Shown: one piece after another, positions 44,970 to 54,270 of the stretch
Position numbering within the stretch: the stretch's first letter is position 1
Layout of the letters: every line of letters starts with the position of its first letter
Assembly (NCBI GenBank): GCA_934454115.1
Contig: CAKSFQ010000011.1
Location: 1-64,000 of the forward strand
Direction: 5' to 3'
Length of the DNA: 64,000 bases
Source: an uncultured Clostridia bacterium
Lineage (GTDB): Bacteria > Bacillota > Clostridia > Monoglobales > Monoglobaceae
Position numbers and translations under genes: made by a program
The notes under the pieces: model-generated
Databases searched by the model: none
What the model saw: the letters and a program-made list of their open reading frames with translations, nothing else
Told to the model about the DNA's origin: nothing

Positions 44970-46544
44970 ATGCAGATACTGATAGGGCCGATTCACATGC
45001 CGATTCGGCATACGGAAGAAGAAGTTTTTTGCGCCGCACAAGAAATTGTGCGGCTGCATTGCGTTTTGGCGGCGGATTTTTGGATCTATAAACAGTCGCT
45101 TGACGCACGGCGCAAGGGAAATATCCACTATGTTTATCAGGTGGCGGCAACCGTGCAGGAGGGCATATGCAGCGAGAGTGAAACCATTCGCCCGTTAAAG
45201 ACGACCGGCGAGATGGAAATCCCCCGTGTTTCGCCGCCGATCGTCCGTCCGGTGGTGGTCGGCATGGGACCCTGCGGTCTGTTTGCGGCCTATGTTTTGG
45301 CAAAAGCCGGCGCGTGTCCGCTTTTGATTGAACGCGGCGAGGACGTGGATCGAAGAGCCGCCGAGGTGGCAAGGTTCTGGAACGGCGGCAAACTCAATCC
45401 GGAATCCAATGTGCAATTCGGTGAGGGTGGCGCCGGGACGTTCTCGGACGGAAAACTGAATACAAGGATCGGGGATCCCAGACAGCGATATGTGCTGAAA
45501 ACCTTTGTGCGGCACGGTGCGCCCAAAGATATCCTGTACCGTGCCAAGCCGCATATCGGCACAGACTGTCTTCGCCCGGTGGTGCGTTCCATGCGGGAAG
45601 AAATTATCCGCCTGGGCGGTGCGGTGCGGTTTTCGACCTGTCTGACCGATATCCGGGCAGAACATGGCAGATTGACGGCTATTACGGTCAATCATGATGA
45701 GCAAATCGCGTGTGAGCGTCTGATTTTGGCGCTGGGGCACAGCAGCCGCGATACCTATCGGTTGTTGGAGCGTCGCGGTATCGCGATGCAGCCCAAGGCA
45801 TTTGCCGCCGGGGTGCGCGTTGAGCATCCGCAGCAGATGATTGACCGCACTCAGTACGGAAATGAGGGGCTTGGGCTGCCGGCGGCGGATTACCGGCTGG
45901 TTCATAACGGAAGGGAACGCAGCTGCTATTCGTTTTGTATGTGTCCGGGCGGCAGAGTGGTCAATGCCTCGTCTGAACCGGAGCATTTGGTGGTGAATGG
46001 GATGAGCGAGTACCGGCGTGATCTTGAAAACGCCAACAGCGCCCTCGTAGTTTCGGTACGCCCGGAGGATTTTGACGGAGACGGGATACTCTCCGGCATG
46101 GAATTTCAGCGAAGATATGAGGCGGCGGCATGGCATAACGGCGGCGGTGACGGCGCTGCGCCGGTGCAGTGCGTCCGTGATTTTATGACGGATCACATGT
46201 CTGATCGGCTGCGGGAGACCAATCCAAGCTTTACGGGCAAATGGCGGTTTGCGATGCTGCGTGATTGCCTGCCGCCGTTTATTGTGCAAGGGCTGAAAGA
46301 GGGATTGGTTGATTTTGAACGAAAGATGCCCGGCTTTTCCAAACAGGGTATAATGACCGGGGTTGAAATGCGTACCTCGGCGCCGGTGCGGATTCTGCGT
46401 GACGCGTCACTCAAAAGCGTAAGCCATGACGGTCTTTATCCGGCCGGCGAGGGTGCAGGCTACGCCGGCGGCATCGTGAGTGCGGCAGTAGACGGGATTC
46501 GTGTCGCGATGGAAATTTTAGCACAGATAGGAATTGACAAATAA
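44970..46544 (+). CDS. FAD-dependent dehydrogenase-like protein (COG2509 type)
   Basis: A 524-residue protein with a weak ribosome site. An N-terminal domain of about 75 residues precedes a Rossmann FAD-binding motif VVVGMGPCGLFAAYVLAKAG. NVQFGEGGAGTFSDGKLNTR, the family signature, follows. The C-terminus closes the FAD site with LYPAGEGAGYAGGIVSAAVD. The family is widespread in anaerobes and lacks a proven reaction. It sits inside the cdaA-cdaR-glmM cluster, 30 nt after cdaR, and has a separate promoter for glmM in its tail. Confidence 0.85.
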   Translation: MQILIGPIHMPIRHTEEEVFCAAQEIVRLHCVLAADFWIYKQSLDARRKGNIHYVYQVAATVQEGICSESETIRPLKTTGEMEIPRVSPPIVRPVVVGMGPCGLFAAYVLAKAGACPLLIERGEDVDRRAAEVARFWNGGKLNPESNVQFGEGGAGTFSDGKLNTRIGDPRQRYVLKTFVRHGAPKDILYRAKPHIGTDCLRPVVRSMREEIIRLGGAVRFSTCLTDIRAEHGRLTAITVNHDEQIACERLILALGHSSRDTYRLLERRGIAMQPKAFAAGVRVEHPQQMIDRTQYGNEGLGLPAADYRLVHNGRERSCYSFCMCPGGRVVNASSEPEHLVVNGMSEYRRDLENANSALVVSVRPEDFDGDGILSGMEFQRRYEAAAWHNGGGDGAAPVQCVRDFMTDHMSDRLRETNPSFTGKWRFAMLRDCLPPFIVQGLKEGLVDFERKMPGFSKQGIMTGVEMRTSAPVRILRDASLKSVSHDGLYPAGEGAGYAGGIVSAAVDGIRVAMEILAQIGIDK

Positions 46545-46562
46545 GCTGTTTTCCTCTATAAT
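46534..46562 (+). promoter_or_regulatory. sigma-A-type promoter of glmM
   Basis: Consensus TTGACA (46534-46539) and TATAAT (46557-46562), 17-nt spacer. It overlaps the last codons of the FAD protein. glmM can thus be transcribed apart from cdaA. Confidence 0.88.
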
Positions 46563-46630
46563 AATAGAAATGTGCTATTTTGTAACAGAAATATGCTCTG
46601 CGTGAGCTATGAAAATTGGAGGATGAAACT

Positions 46631-47989
46631 ATGGGTCGATTATTCGGGACAGACGGCGTGCGCGGTATTGCCAATCAGGAACTGACACCGCAGCTGGCAT
46701 TTGCAATCGGTCAGGCCGGCGCTTATGTGCTGACCGGGGAGTGCGGCGGAAAGCCGAAAATTCTGGTGGGAAAGGACACCCGGATTTCCGGTGATATTTT
46801 AGAGGCGGCGCTGGTTGCCGGAATTTGCAGCGTCGGTGCCGAGGCCGTTTTGGTCGGCGTAATTCCCACGCCGGCCATTGCGTATCTGGTACGCACCCGC
46901 GCTTATGATGCCGGTGTGATGATTTCGGCATCGCATAATTCGTTTGAGCATAACGGCATCAAATACTTCAGCAAAGAGGGGTATAAGCTGAGTGATGCGA
47001 TGGAAGAACGGATTGAGGCCATTATTTTGGATCATACAGAGGAAATTGTTTGCCCCACGCATGAGAACATCGGCCATGTTTCCCGTGCGGAGGGCTTGGT
47101 GCGCGATTATATTGATTTTGTAAAAAGCACGGTTGCCGGCCGCCTGGACGGACTTCGCGTTGCCATTGACTGCGCAAACGGCGCCTCCTCGGTGACGGCA
47201 AAACGCGCACTGGAGGAGCTTGGCGCAACGGTGACGGTGCTTTGTGACAAGCCAAACGGAATCAATATTAACGATCGGTGCGGCTCCACACATATGGAGC
47301 AGTTGATGGAATATGTCAAAAAAGACGGCGGATTTGATGCCGGGCTGGCGTTTGACGGCGATGCGGACCGTGTACTTGCGGTGGATGAAAACGGAGAATA
47401 TGTGGACGGCGACAGAATCATGGCAGTTTGTGCACTGGATATGAAGGCGCGCGGAAAGCTGCCGGACAATACGATTGTAGCAACTGTGATGAGCAATCTC
47501 GGCTTCTTTGTGATGGGCGAGAGGGAAGGGCTTACCATCAAGCGTACCAAGGTGGGTGACCGCTATGTCTTAGAAGAAATGTTAAAGTGCGGACATAAAA
47601 TCGGCGGCGAACAGTCGGGACATGTGATTTTACTGGATTATAACACGACCGGAGACGGACTGGTGACCGGACTTTTGCTTTTGTCGGTCATTTGCCGCAG
47701 CAAAAAAAAGCTGTCAGAGCTCGCCTCGGTAATGAAGGTTTATCCGCAGGTTTTGGTCAATGCAAGAGTGAAAAACGAGTATAAGACAGAAGAGGCCTAT
47801 CAAAAGGTGCCGGAGGTTGCACAATTGATGAAGGAGATCGAGACGGAATTTGCGTCCTCCGGCCGGGTGCTGATTCGCCCTTCCGGAACAGAACCGCTGG
47901 TGCGCGTTATGATTGAGGGCGAGGACGAAAATAGGATTCGTCAGCGTGCCGAGCAGCTGGCAAGGCTGATGGAAGAAAAGTTAAATTAG
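46631..47989 (+). CDS. glmM: phosphoglucosamine mutase
   Basis: A 452-residue enzyme from ATG 46631 with GGAGG upstream. It begins MGRLFGTDGVRGIANQELTP. The phosphoserine is Ser101 in ISASHNSFEHNG, the metal site is DGDADRVLAV, and the phosphate-binding loop is RPSGTEPLVRVMIEG. It converts glucosamine-6-phosphate to glucosamine-1-phosphate for wall synthesis. It is the usual partner of cdaA. Its 3' end overlaps the convergent XRE gene by nine bases. Confidence 0.97.
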   Translation: MGRLFGTDGVRGIANQELTPQLAFAIGQAGAYVLTGECGGKPKILVGKDTRISGDILEAALVAGICSVGAEAVLVGVIPTPAIAYLVRTRAYDAGVMISASHNSFEHNGIKYFSKEGYKLSDAMEERIEAIILDHTEEIVCPTHENIGHVSRAEGLVRDYIDFVKSTVAGRLDGLRVAIDCANGASSVTAKRALEELGATVTVLCDKPNGININDRCGSTHMEQLMEYVKKDGGFDAGLAFDGDADRVLAVDENGEYVDGDRIMAVCALDMKARGKLPDNTIVATVMSNLGFFVMGEREGLTIKRTKVGDRYVLEEMLKCGHKIGGEQSGHVILLDYNTTGDGLVTGLLLLSVICRSKKKLSELASVMKVYPQVLVNARVKNEYKTEEAYQKVPEVAQLMKEIETEFASSGRVLIRPSGTEPLVRVMIEGEDENRIRQRAEQLARLMEEKLN

Positions 47990-49714
47990 CGAAGAAAAAT
48001 CCAAATGCTCCATTGCTTCTCTTAAGATCGGGTGGTGGGTTATAAAATGAATTGCCGGCGCATTCCCTTTAGAGATTAACACGGATTCTTTTTCGCGCAT
48101 GGTGATTTGGATATTAAAAAAGGCGCTTTCCTTCGTTTTTATTATGGAATAGCGCTCCTTTTTTTTCGCAAACGCTTCGGTAAGCCGCAAATGCTCCTTG
48201 TATTCCGGATAGGTGTAGACAAAGGTTTCCTCACAAAACATCAGGGACAGTGAAAGCGCCGGAGGCTGCTTTTTAAATTCGGCTTCGTCTAGGTATGGTA
48301 TCTCATCCGAGACGGTATTGTTTTTTAGGATTTCCAGTATTTGATTCCTGCGCACGGTAGCATGGGAAAGGATTTTCTTCTTTTTTTCTGCCGGTATATT
48401 CCGCTTGTCTAAAAAACGCTCCAAAAATTCATCCGACGCCGTATAGATCGGCGGTGCGGAAAGGATACTTCGCCGTGTTCCGTCTGTATGTGTATCGGTC
48501 AGAAGCCATGCGGATAACTCCTCTGCGCGGTCGTTTCGGTATATGTCCATCAGACGGCTCGCCTTTTCTAAAATACAGGCGCTCCTTTCCTGATAATAGG
48601 AAAGCTCTTCCTTGCTTTTTGTCAGATAGTATTTGCCCTTTGCGTGGAAACCGGAGATACATTCGCCGGACAGTGCGGCAGCGCCGGATACGTTTAAAAA
48701 GTGACAAAAAACCTGATTGTGGACGCCTTTTAGGTAGTAGGGCGAAATCTGCCCCGTCATATATAAGGGGATCCAGCAGGCAAGGCCCAGCATAAGCTCA
48801 TGGAACGGGCGGTTTAAGTTGTGAACCACATGCAGATGCAGCCCCTTTTTCAGCATGACGGCCAGCCCAAACATGTATTTTTTTGAAAAGTCCGCATCGG
48901 CGGCCATGTCGTCCATTTGCATATCGCTGCACATAAAAACGTCCTGCGCGGATCTTGAAAGAGCGGTTGCCTTAAGAAAATCAAGCTCACCGTTTTTCAT
49001 TTCTTCAACACCGTAGTAGGTTTTCTTTACCGGAAGCTGAAACGGCAACGACGGTACCTTCAGTGTATCAAAGCGGACGGTCTTGCTATATTCGTTCAGG
49101 TCAAACGCATCCAGCGTCTCCAAAAACTTTTTCATCGGATTTCCCGGCCTTCCGGCACTGCTGTTGCTTGTCATCCAGCTCGCGATCGCAGATGCAAAGC
49201 CGCTTTGCGTTTTGATTTGTTCCGGCGCTGCGCCGATGATTTCAGCAATGATTTTTTGATTGCTGTCGTCATGAAAGCACTGTGAAAAATATTGCGCCGC
49301 ATCAAACGCAAACTTTTGCGGATTAGCCGGTCTGCGTTTTCCGCTCCGGATTCTCGAAAGATAGGAGGGGTCGTATTTCAGGCTTTTTGCCATATCCGCC
49401 ACATTGACAGAAAGAACAGAGCATAGCATATCCAGCTTGGTCTGTAAACCCTCATAATCAAACAAGGCTTCTTCTGCAAGACGATTTAGCTCCTGCGAAA
49501 TGGTTTGTTCGTTGATGTCGGGGATGTTTGCGTTGGCTGCCATTGCGAAAATGGCGCGGCATAATTTCCTCATATCCGAAGAATAGGGCTTGGGCGTTCT
49601 TGCGCCCGACCGATAGCGGCTCACTGTTGCCTCAGACATGCCTGAAAGGGCGGCAAATTCCTTGCCGGAGCAATGCAAAAGATTAAAATACTCATTCAGT
49701 TTTTCATGAAACAT
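47981..49714 (-). CDS. large XRE-type helix-turn-helix protein
   Basis: A 577-residue protein. Residues 1-60 include a Cro/C1-type helix-turn-helix (FAALSGMSEATVSRYRSGAR). A second one follows near residues 105-150 (MAKSLKYDPSYLSRIRSGKR). The rest, about 400 residues, is a largely helical domain that I do not recognise. It has CSDMQMDDMAAD and LHVVHNLNRPFHEL. It may sense a ligand or protein. Lone regulators of this layout are seen in Lachnospiraceae-type genomes. Targets are unknown. It overlaps glmM tail to tail. Confidence 0.75.
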   Translation of the reverse strand: MFHEKLNEYFNLLHCSGKEFAALSGMSEATVSRYRSGARTPKPYSSDMRKLCRAIFAMAANANIPDINEQTISQELNRLAEEALFDYEGLQTKLDMLCSVLSVNVADMAKSLKYDPSYLSRIRSGKRRPANPQKFAFDAAQYFSQCFHDDSNQKIIAEIIGAAPEQIKTQSGFASAIASWMTSNSSAGRPGNPMKKFLETLDAFDLNEYSKTVRFDTLKVPSLPFQLPVKKTYYGVEEMKNGELDFLKATALSRSAQDVFMCSDMQMDDMAADADFSKKYMFGLAVMLKKGLHLHVVHNLNRPFHELMLGLACWIPLYMTGQISPYYLKGVHNQVFCHFLNVSGAAALSGECISGFHAKGKYYLTKSKEELSYYQERSACILEKASRLMDIYRNDRAEELSAWLLTDTHTDGTRRSILSAPPIYTASDEFLERFLDKRNIPAEKKKKILSHATVRRNQILEILKNNTVSDEIPYLDEAEFKKQPPALSLSLMFCEETFVYTYPEYKEHLRLTEAFAKKKERYSIIKTKESAFFNIQITMREKESVLISKGNAPAIHFITHHPILREAMEHLDFSSLI

Positions 49715-50203
49715 GATTTCACTTCCTTGATCAAAACAATTTTTTGCCGTAATTTATGACATACCTCACATAATAAATTCTTTTGAAAAAAGTCTTGTGT
49801 CGAACATCAACGTACGCTGTACAATGAGTGTAGCACACGAAAATAAGAAAGTCAAGGCGCCGTGGAGGCGACCTTTGCCGGATTTTAAAAGCGATTGCGA
49901 AAAAAGGAAAAGGTCTATTGATATGGTATACAAGGGCTCCGGCCGAATGAGTAAGACCTGAATGAATCGAAGCTTTGCCGCCGGAGAGAGAGCGGTTCTG
50001 AATATCGGTGACGAGGGTGGCTTTGGCGTTCTCCGTTTTGTGTGATGAGATTTTATCAGCAGGGTAATTGCAGAGTATTTCCGCATTTGGCAATGTCATT
50101 TTCGGAAATTATGTTTACTTTGCGGCAGTATTATGCTAAAATGATGGTAGAATTGGTTGCAAGGCAATTTGAAAAAATGCTTAAAGAAGGGGTGGGATTT
50201 TAG
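49715..50203. other. intergenic region between divergent genes
   Basis: No gene is supported. It carries the XRE gene's upstream region and, near the right side, the promoter of the BspA/SLH gene. Short minus-strand frames (for example 49766-50086) lack ribosome sites and composition typical of genes. I see no strong hairpin or repeat. Confidence 0.5.
50114..50142 (+). promoter_or_regulatory. sigma-A-type promoter of the LRR/SLH gene
   Basis: TTTACT at 50114-50119 and TAAAAT at 50137-50142, 17-nt spacer, 61 nt before the start. Confidence 0.7.
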
Positions 50204-52093
50204 ATGAAATGGAGAAAACGTGTCAGTGCAATGCTTTTGGGGGGGATGCTGCTTTGTACCGCATGCGTGCCGTCTGCGTATGCGTGGAGTGTTTACGACT
50301 CGGATTACGGTATGGAATGGAACGAGCAAAGTAAAACTGCCGTAACCGATGATATGGAGGAGTATCGCCAAAATGATTCGCTCGAATCATTGGTGTATAC
50401 TATCCGTGATGACGGTTCGGCGATGATTACAAGTTATTCGGCGAAATTCTGGCACGATCCCGATCCGAATTTCACGGTCGAACTTAATATTCCGTCCGAA
50501 ATAGACGGTCACCCGGTTACGGCGATAGGCGACGGAGCACTTCGTGAAAGTGCAACAAAAATTTCCGGCATCACGCTTCCGCCTACGATAAAGGAAATAG
50601 GAAACAGAGCCATTGACTGTCGGTACTTAAAATATCTGAAATTAAACGACGGACTTGAAGTTATAAAAGATTACGCCATTAACTGCGGTGACCTACTTGA
50701 AACACTGGTTATCCCCGAAAGTGTGAGATACATAGGCGACGAGGCAATCAGCGGTGAGGCGCTTAAAAACATAACCATGCCGAGCAATGTTGAATACATG
50801 GGAAAAAGAATCTTTTTCGGATCGGCATATGATAAGGATGCAAATAACCGCGTTGACGGCATTCAGTATCATGGGCAGTATTTAATCGCGGGAATCAGAA
50901 TCGGCTATGCCGAAATTGACAATCCCGACCCCTCCGCACCGACCGAAAACAAACAGATTCACGAATGGGAGGCGGTCGGCGATATAGAAATCCGCGAGGG
51001 TACAACGCTTATGGGTGTTGACGCATTTGAAATGTCGGATATTACATCGGTTAAATTTCCGTCAACCTTAAAATCCATCTCAAAGCTCGGGTTTTACTGG
51101 TGCAAAAACTTAAATAATGTGGTGATTCCCGGTACGGTGAAGGAAATCGGCGACACTGCCTTTTCATGGTGCGAAGGCCTTTCAAAGCTTACCATTGAAG
51201 AGGGCGTTGAGCATATCGGCGAAATGGCGTTTTTCCGCTGCAACAACCTAAACGAGGTAACGATTCCGAAAAGTGTAAAACAAATTGATATGCACGCTTT
51301 CGGCTGGGATTATGTGGACGATTATGATGTACGAAACGAAAACCTTGTTATCAAATGTTACAGCGGCACCGCAGCGGAACAGTACGCAAGGGACAACGGA
51401 TTTCGGTGCGTATTGCTCGATACGGGCGAGGTGATTGAAAAAGGCGAACCGACCGCAGCAGCAGACGACAGATATGTGTGCGAGGAAAAGGGCGATCAAT
51501 GCGCAGTAAAAACCTTTAAGGATATCCAGAGTGCAGACGGTGACCATAACCATGACGGGATTGAGTTCTGCCTTGACAACGGTATTATGAACGGAACGGG
51601 CGCCGATACCTTCAGTCCGGACGATACCATCACAAGAGCGCAGTTTGCGACCATGTTTTATCGCTTAGCCGGGCAGCCGGAGGCAAGTGATAACGCAAGA
51701 TTTACGGATTTGACCGAGGACTGGTACAAAAAGGCGGTCTCCTGGGCGGCGGCAAACGGGATCATCACGGGGACGAGTGATACAACATTTTCGCCGGACG
51801 ATACCGTAACCAGAGAGCAGATTGCAGCAATTTTTTACCGTTATGCGAAGAGCAAGGGGCTTGATGTATCGATTGACGATTCGGATATTACCTCGGCGCT
51901 GGAGGGCTATAACGATTATTCTGACATATCGGATTACGCAAAGATTCCCGTTGCGTGGTGCTTTAAAGAGAACGTGATGTTTATCCATTCCGTAACCGGA
52001 TATGAATATGCAATCTATCCGAAGGTCGCGCCGTCAAGAGCCGATACGGCAACCATGTTCCGGAAATTTTCTTATGAACTGAACCAAAGTTAA
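50204..52093 (+). CDS. BspA-type leucine-rich-repeat surface protein with SLH domains
   Basis: A 629-residue protein with a signal peptide (MKWRKRVSAMLLGG..., AYA cleavage). Residues about 85-410 contain LRR_5 repeats (ITLPPTIKEIGNRAI, VVIPGTVKEIGDTAF, VTIPKSVKQIDMHAF). Three SLH modules follow to the end (NGIMNGTGADTFSPDDTIT and NGIITGTSDTTFSPDDTVT). LRR_5 proteins bind host or matrix ligands, and the SLH part anchors this one to the wall. It is followed 26 nt later by a second LRR protein, so the two are probably co-transcribed. Confidence 0.88.
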   Translation: MKWRKRVSAMLLGGMLLCTACVPSAYAWSVYDSDYGMEWNEQSKTAVTDDMEEYRQNDSLESLVYTIRDDGSAMITSYSAKFWHDPDPNFTVELNIPSEIDGHPVTAIGDGALRESATKISGITLPPTIKEIGNRAIDCRYLKYLKLNDGLEVIKDYAINCGDLLETLVIPESVRYIGDEAISGEALKNITMPSNVEYMGKRIFFGSAYDKDANNRVDGIQYHGQYLIAGIRIGYAEIDNPDPSAPTENKQIHEWEAVGDIEIREGTTLMGVDAFEMSDITSVKFPSTLKSISKLGFYWCKNLNNVVIPGTVKEIGDTAFSWCEGLSKLTIEEGVEHIGEMAFFRCNNLNEVTIPKSVKQIDMHAFGWDYVDDYDVRNENLVIKCYSGTAAEQYARDNGFRCVLLDTGEVIEKGEPTAAADDRYVCEEKGDQCAVKTFKDIQSADGDHNHDGIEFCLDNGIMNGTGADTFSPDDTITRAQFATMFYRLAGQPEASDNARFTDLTEDWYKKAVSWAAANGIITGTSDTTFSPDDTVTREQIAAIFYRYAKSKGLDVSIDDSDITSALEGYNDYSDISDYAKIPVAWCFKENVMFIHSVTGYEYAIYPKVAPSRADTATMFRKFSYELNQS

Positions 52094-52119
52094 TTAAATA
52101 AAGAAAGGCAGCGGTTATT

Positions 52120-53766
52120 ATGATTAAACCAAAACGAATATGGGCAGTGTTGTTGACGGCTTGTATGCTTTTGACCTTCGCACCCATGCAGGCTTTTGCC
52201 TCCACTACAAACGGAAAATGCGGTGACAATGTATTCTATTCATTTGATTTTGATACCGGTCACCTCAACATAAACGGCGAGGGTGCTATCAGATCGTATA
52301 CGTATTCGAACAATGCACCATGGTATAGTTTTAGCGACAACATTGTGAGCGTAAATATAGAACCCGGCGTAACGGGTATCGGCGATTATGCGTTTTTCTG
52401 GTGCGATAAAATAACAAGCGTTACTATTTCGAACAGCGTAAAAAGTATCGGTTTGAGTGCGTTTGAAAATTGCAATGCTTTGACAAGCGTGAATATCCCG
52501 GACGGCGTGGAAAGTATCGGCATAGATGCGTTTGAAAATTGCGAAGCTTTAACGAGTGTGAACATCTCCGGCAGTGTAAAAAGTATCGGCGAGGGTGCAT
52601 TTTCCGGTTGTGATGAACTGATAAAAGTTACAATGCAAAACGGTGTAGAATCAATTGATAATTTTGCATTCAGCGGGTGCAAAAAACTAACTGACGTAAC
52701 GCTTCCCGACAGCATCAAGTGCATAGGCGATAATGCTTTTCAAGACACCGGTCTGTATGATCTTTATGAACATACGGGGTGGGATGTGTGCTATATAGGG
52801 AATCACCTTATAGCGGCAAATCAGAGTATATCCGGTACGTGCACTGTAAAACCCGGGACAAAAACCATTGCCGGCGGCGCCTTTGCCAGCTGCGGCAATT
52901 TAGAAGGCATAACAATTCCGGACAGTGTAGTAAGTATCGGCAATTATGCGTTTTCCGGCTGCAGCAGCTTGACAAGCATAACGATCCCCAAAAACGTTAC
53001 AAGTATCGGTAATGAAGTATTTTATAATTGTTTTGATTTGGCAAGCATAAATGTTGATTCTGATAATCTCGCTTATTGCTCAGAAGGCGGCGTTTTATAC
53101 AACAAAGAAAAAACAGAGATTATACGTTACCCCAAAGAAAAAGAGGGTACCTCGTTTGCAATCCCGAATGGCGTAACAAGCATTTCTGGCGGAGCGTTTG
53201 CGGATTGCAGCAGCTTAACAAGCGTAACAATCCCCGACAGTGTGACTAGTATCGGTGACAGCGCATTTTCAGAATGCTCAAGCTTAACAGGCATAACAAT
53301 TCCGGACGGCGTGATGGAAATCGGCAGCAAAACTTTTTATTATTGTTCGAAAATGGCGAGTATCACGATTCCGAACAGCGTACTTATCATCGGTGAGAAC
53401 GCTTTTGAGGGTTGTCGAACATCAATTAAAGTTTATTATATCGGAAGTCCAACTGATTGGGGGGATGTAAAAGGAGACGGAAAATATGTTTTAACCAATG
53501 CAGATATTACATACCTCAGCGGCATAAGCGCAAGATGTTCCGAGGATGGAAACATTGTCGTTAAACCGATCAACATAGATACCGGTAAAACCGTTACCCT
53601 TGCTCTTTATAACGGTAACATATTGGTTGAAATACAATCAAAAATATATGACGGCGCGAAAATCACGTTTACACCGGTAAAAGACTGTACGCGTGCAATA
53701 GTTATGATTTGGGAAAGCCTTGACAGCCTGTCACCTGTATGTGGCGCAAAGACTGTAAATCAATGA
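52120..53766 (+). CDS. BspA-type leucine-rich-repeat exported protein
   Basis: A 548-residue protein with a signal peptide (MIKPKRIWAVLLTACM..., AFA cleavage at about residue 28). Residues about 75-440 are regular LRR_5 repeats of about 23 residues (SVTIPDSVTSIGDSAFSECS type). A beta-rich C-terminal domain of about 90 residues follows. There are no SLH modules, LPXTG or other anchor, so it may be secreted or held by its partner upstream. The internal DNA repeats are highly similar and may recombine. AAAGAAAGG precedes the ATG. Confidence 0.87.
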   Translation: MIKPKRIWAVLLTACMLLTFAPMQAFASTTNGKCGDNVFYSFDFDTGHLNINGEGAIRSYTYSNNAPWYSFSDNIVSVNIEPGVTGIGDYAFFWCDKITSVTISNSVKSIGLSAFENCNALTSVNIPDGVESIGIDAFENCEALTSVNISGSVKSIGEGAFSGCDELIKVTMQNGVESIDNFAFSGCKKLTDVTLPDSIKCIGDNAFQDTGLYDLYEHTGWDVCYIGNHLIAANQSISGTCTVKPGTKTIAGGAFASCGNLEGITIPDSVVSIGNYAFSGCSSLTSITIPKNVTSIGNEVFYNCFDLASINVDSDNLAYCSEGGVLYNKEKTEIIRYPKEKEGTSFAIPNGVTSISGGAFADCSSLTSVTIPDSVTSIGDSAFSECSSLTGITIPDGVMEIGSKTFYYCSKMASITIPNSVLIIGENAFEGCRTSIKVYYIGSPTDWGDVKGDGKYVLTNADITYLSGISARCSEDGNIVVKPINIDTGKTVTLALYNGNILVEIQSKIYDGAKITFTPVKDCTRAIVMIWESLDSLSPVCGAKTVNQ

Positions 53767-53886
53767 GATAGCTTATGAATCATAACCAGGACATGGAATT
53801 TATAACGATCAAAACAAAACGAGTATGGATGGCATATGCCGCGCATTGTTGTAATCGAATTTTAAGGTTTGCAGGCGACACGGTAC

Positions 53887-53915
53887 TTGACATCGAACCC
53901 TAAATAGTGTATAAT
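53887..53915 (+). promoter_or_regulatory. sigma-A-type promoter of a small lipoprotein gene
   Basis: Consensus TTGACA (53887-53892) and TATAAT (53910-53915) with a 17-nt spacer. Confidence 0.87.
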
Positions 53916-53952
53916 CGTTTCGGTTTTAAATTCTGGAGGGAATTGGGGAGGA

Positions 53953-54090
53953 ATGGCGATGAGACGGTTTATACTTCTCTTGTCGGTATTGATTTTCGCA
54001 TTTATTGTTGCGGCATGCGGAAACAGCTCGCAGACCTCTGCGCTTTCTAAGACGCAGAGTGCGGCGGCCGTTTTTGCAGGTACGCTTTGA
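53953..54090 (+). CDS. very small lipoprotein (45 residues)
   Basis: MAMRRFILLLSVLIFAFIVA is followed by the lipobox cysteine (VAAC). About 23 residues of mature sequence rich in Ser and Ala then follow. GGGGAGG lies upstream, a consensus promoter precedes it and a terminator follows 14 nt after the stop, so it forms a complete small transcription unit. It might be the remnant of a longer lipoprotein, as small-lipoprotein signal sequences are often the only conserved part. Function unknown. Confidence 0.6.
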   Translation: MAMRRFILLLSVLIFAFIVAACGNSSQTSALSKTQSAAAVFAGTL

Positions 54091-54104
54091 CAGCACAGTG
54101 GATA

Positions 54105-54135
54105 AAGGCCTCGTTCTTGATGAACGGGGCTTTTG
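54105..54135 (+). terminator. terminator after the small lipoprotein gene
   Basis: Arms AAGGCCTCGTTC/GAACGGGGCTT with a five-base loop, then TTTTG. Confidence 0.82.
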
Positions 54136-54205
54136 TTATGGAAAAAGCCGACCGCAAAGCTGCGGTAAAAACAGACGCAAAAACCGCGGTTTCTGAAAAA
54201 ATAGC

Positions 54206-54234
54206 TTGTATTTTATCAAAGTTTGCATTATAAT
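54206..54234 (+). promoter_or_regulatory. sigma-A-type promoter of recD2
   Basis: TTGTAT at 54206-54211 and TATAAT at 54229-54234 with a 17-nt spacer, 37 nt before the start. Confidence 0.7.
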
Positions 54235-54270
54235 AAAATGCAGAAAAATGACAAAAAGGAGGGCTGGAGT

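Noticed and set aside
45195..46289. 364-codon minus-strand open frame
   Set aside because: It is antisense to the FAD-dependent protein, which has clear family motifs. His/Arg-rich composition is typical of a shadow.
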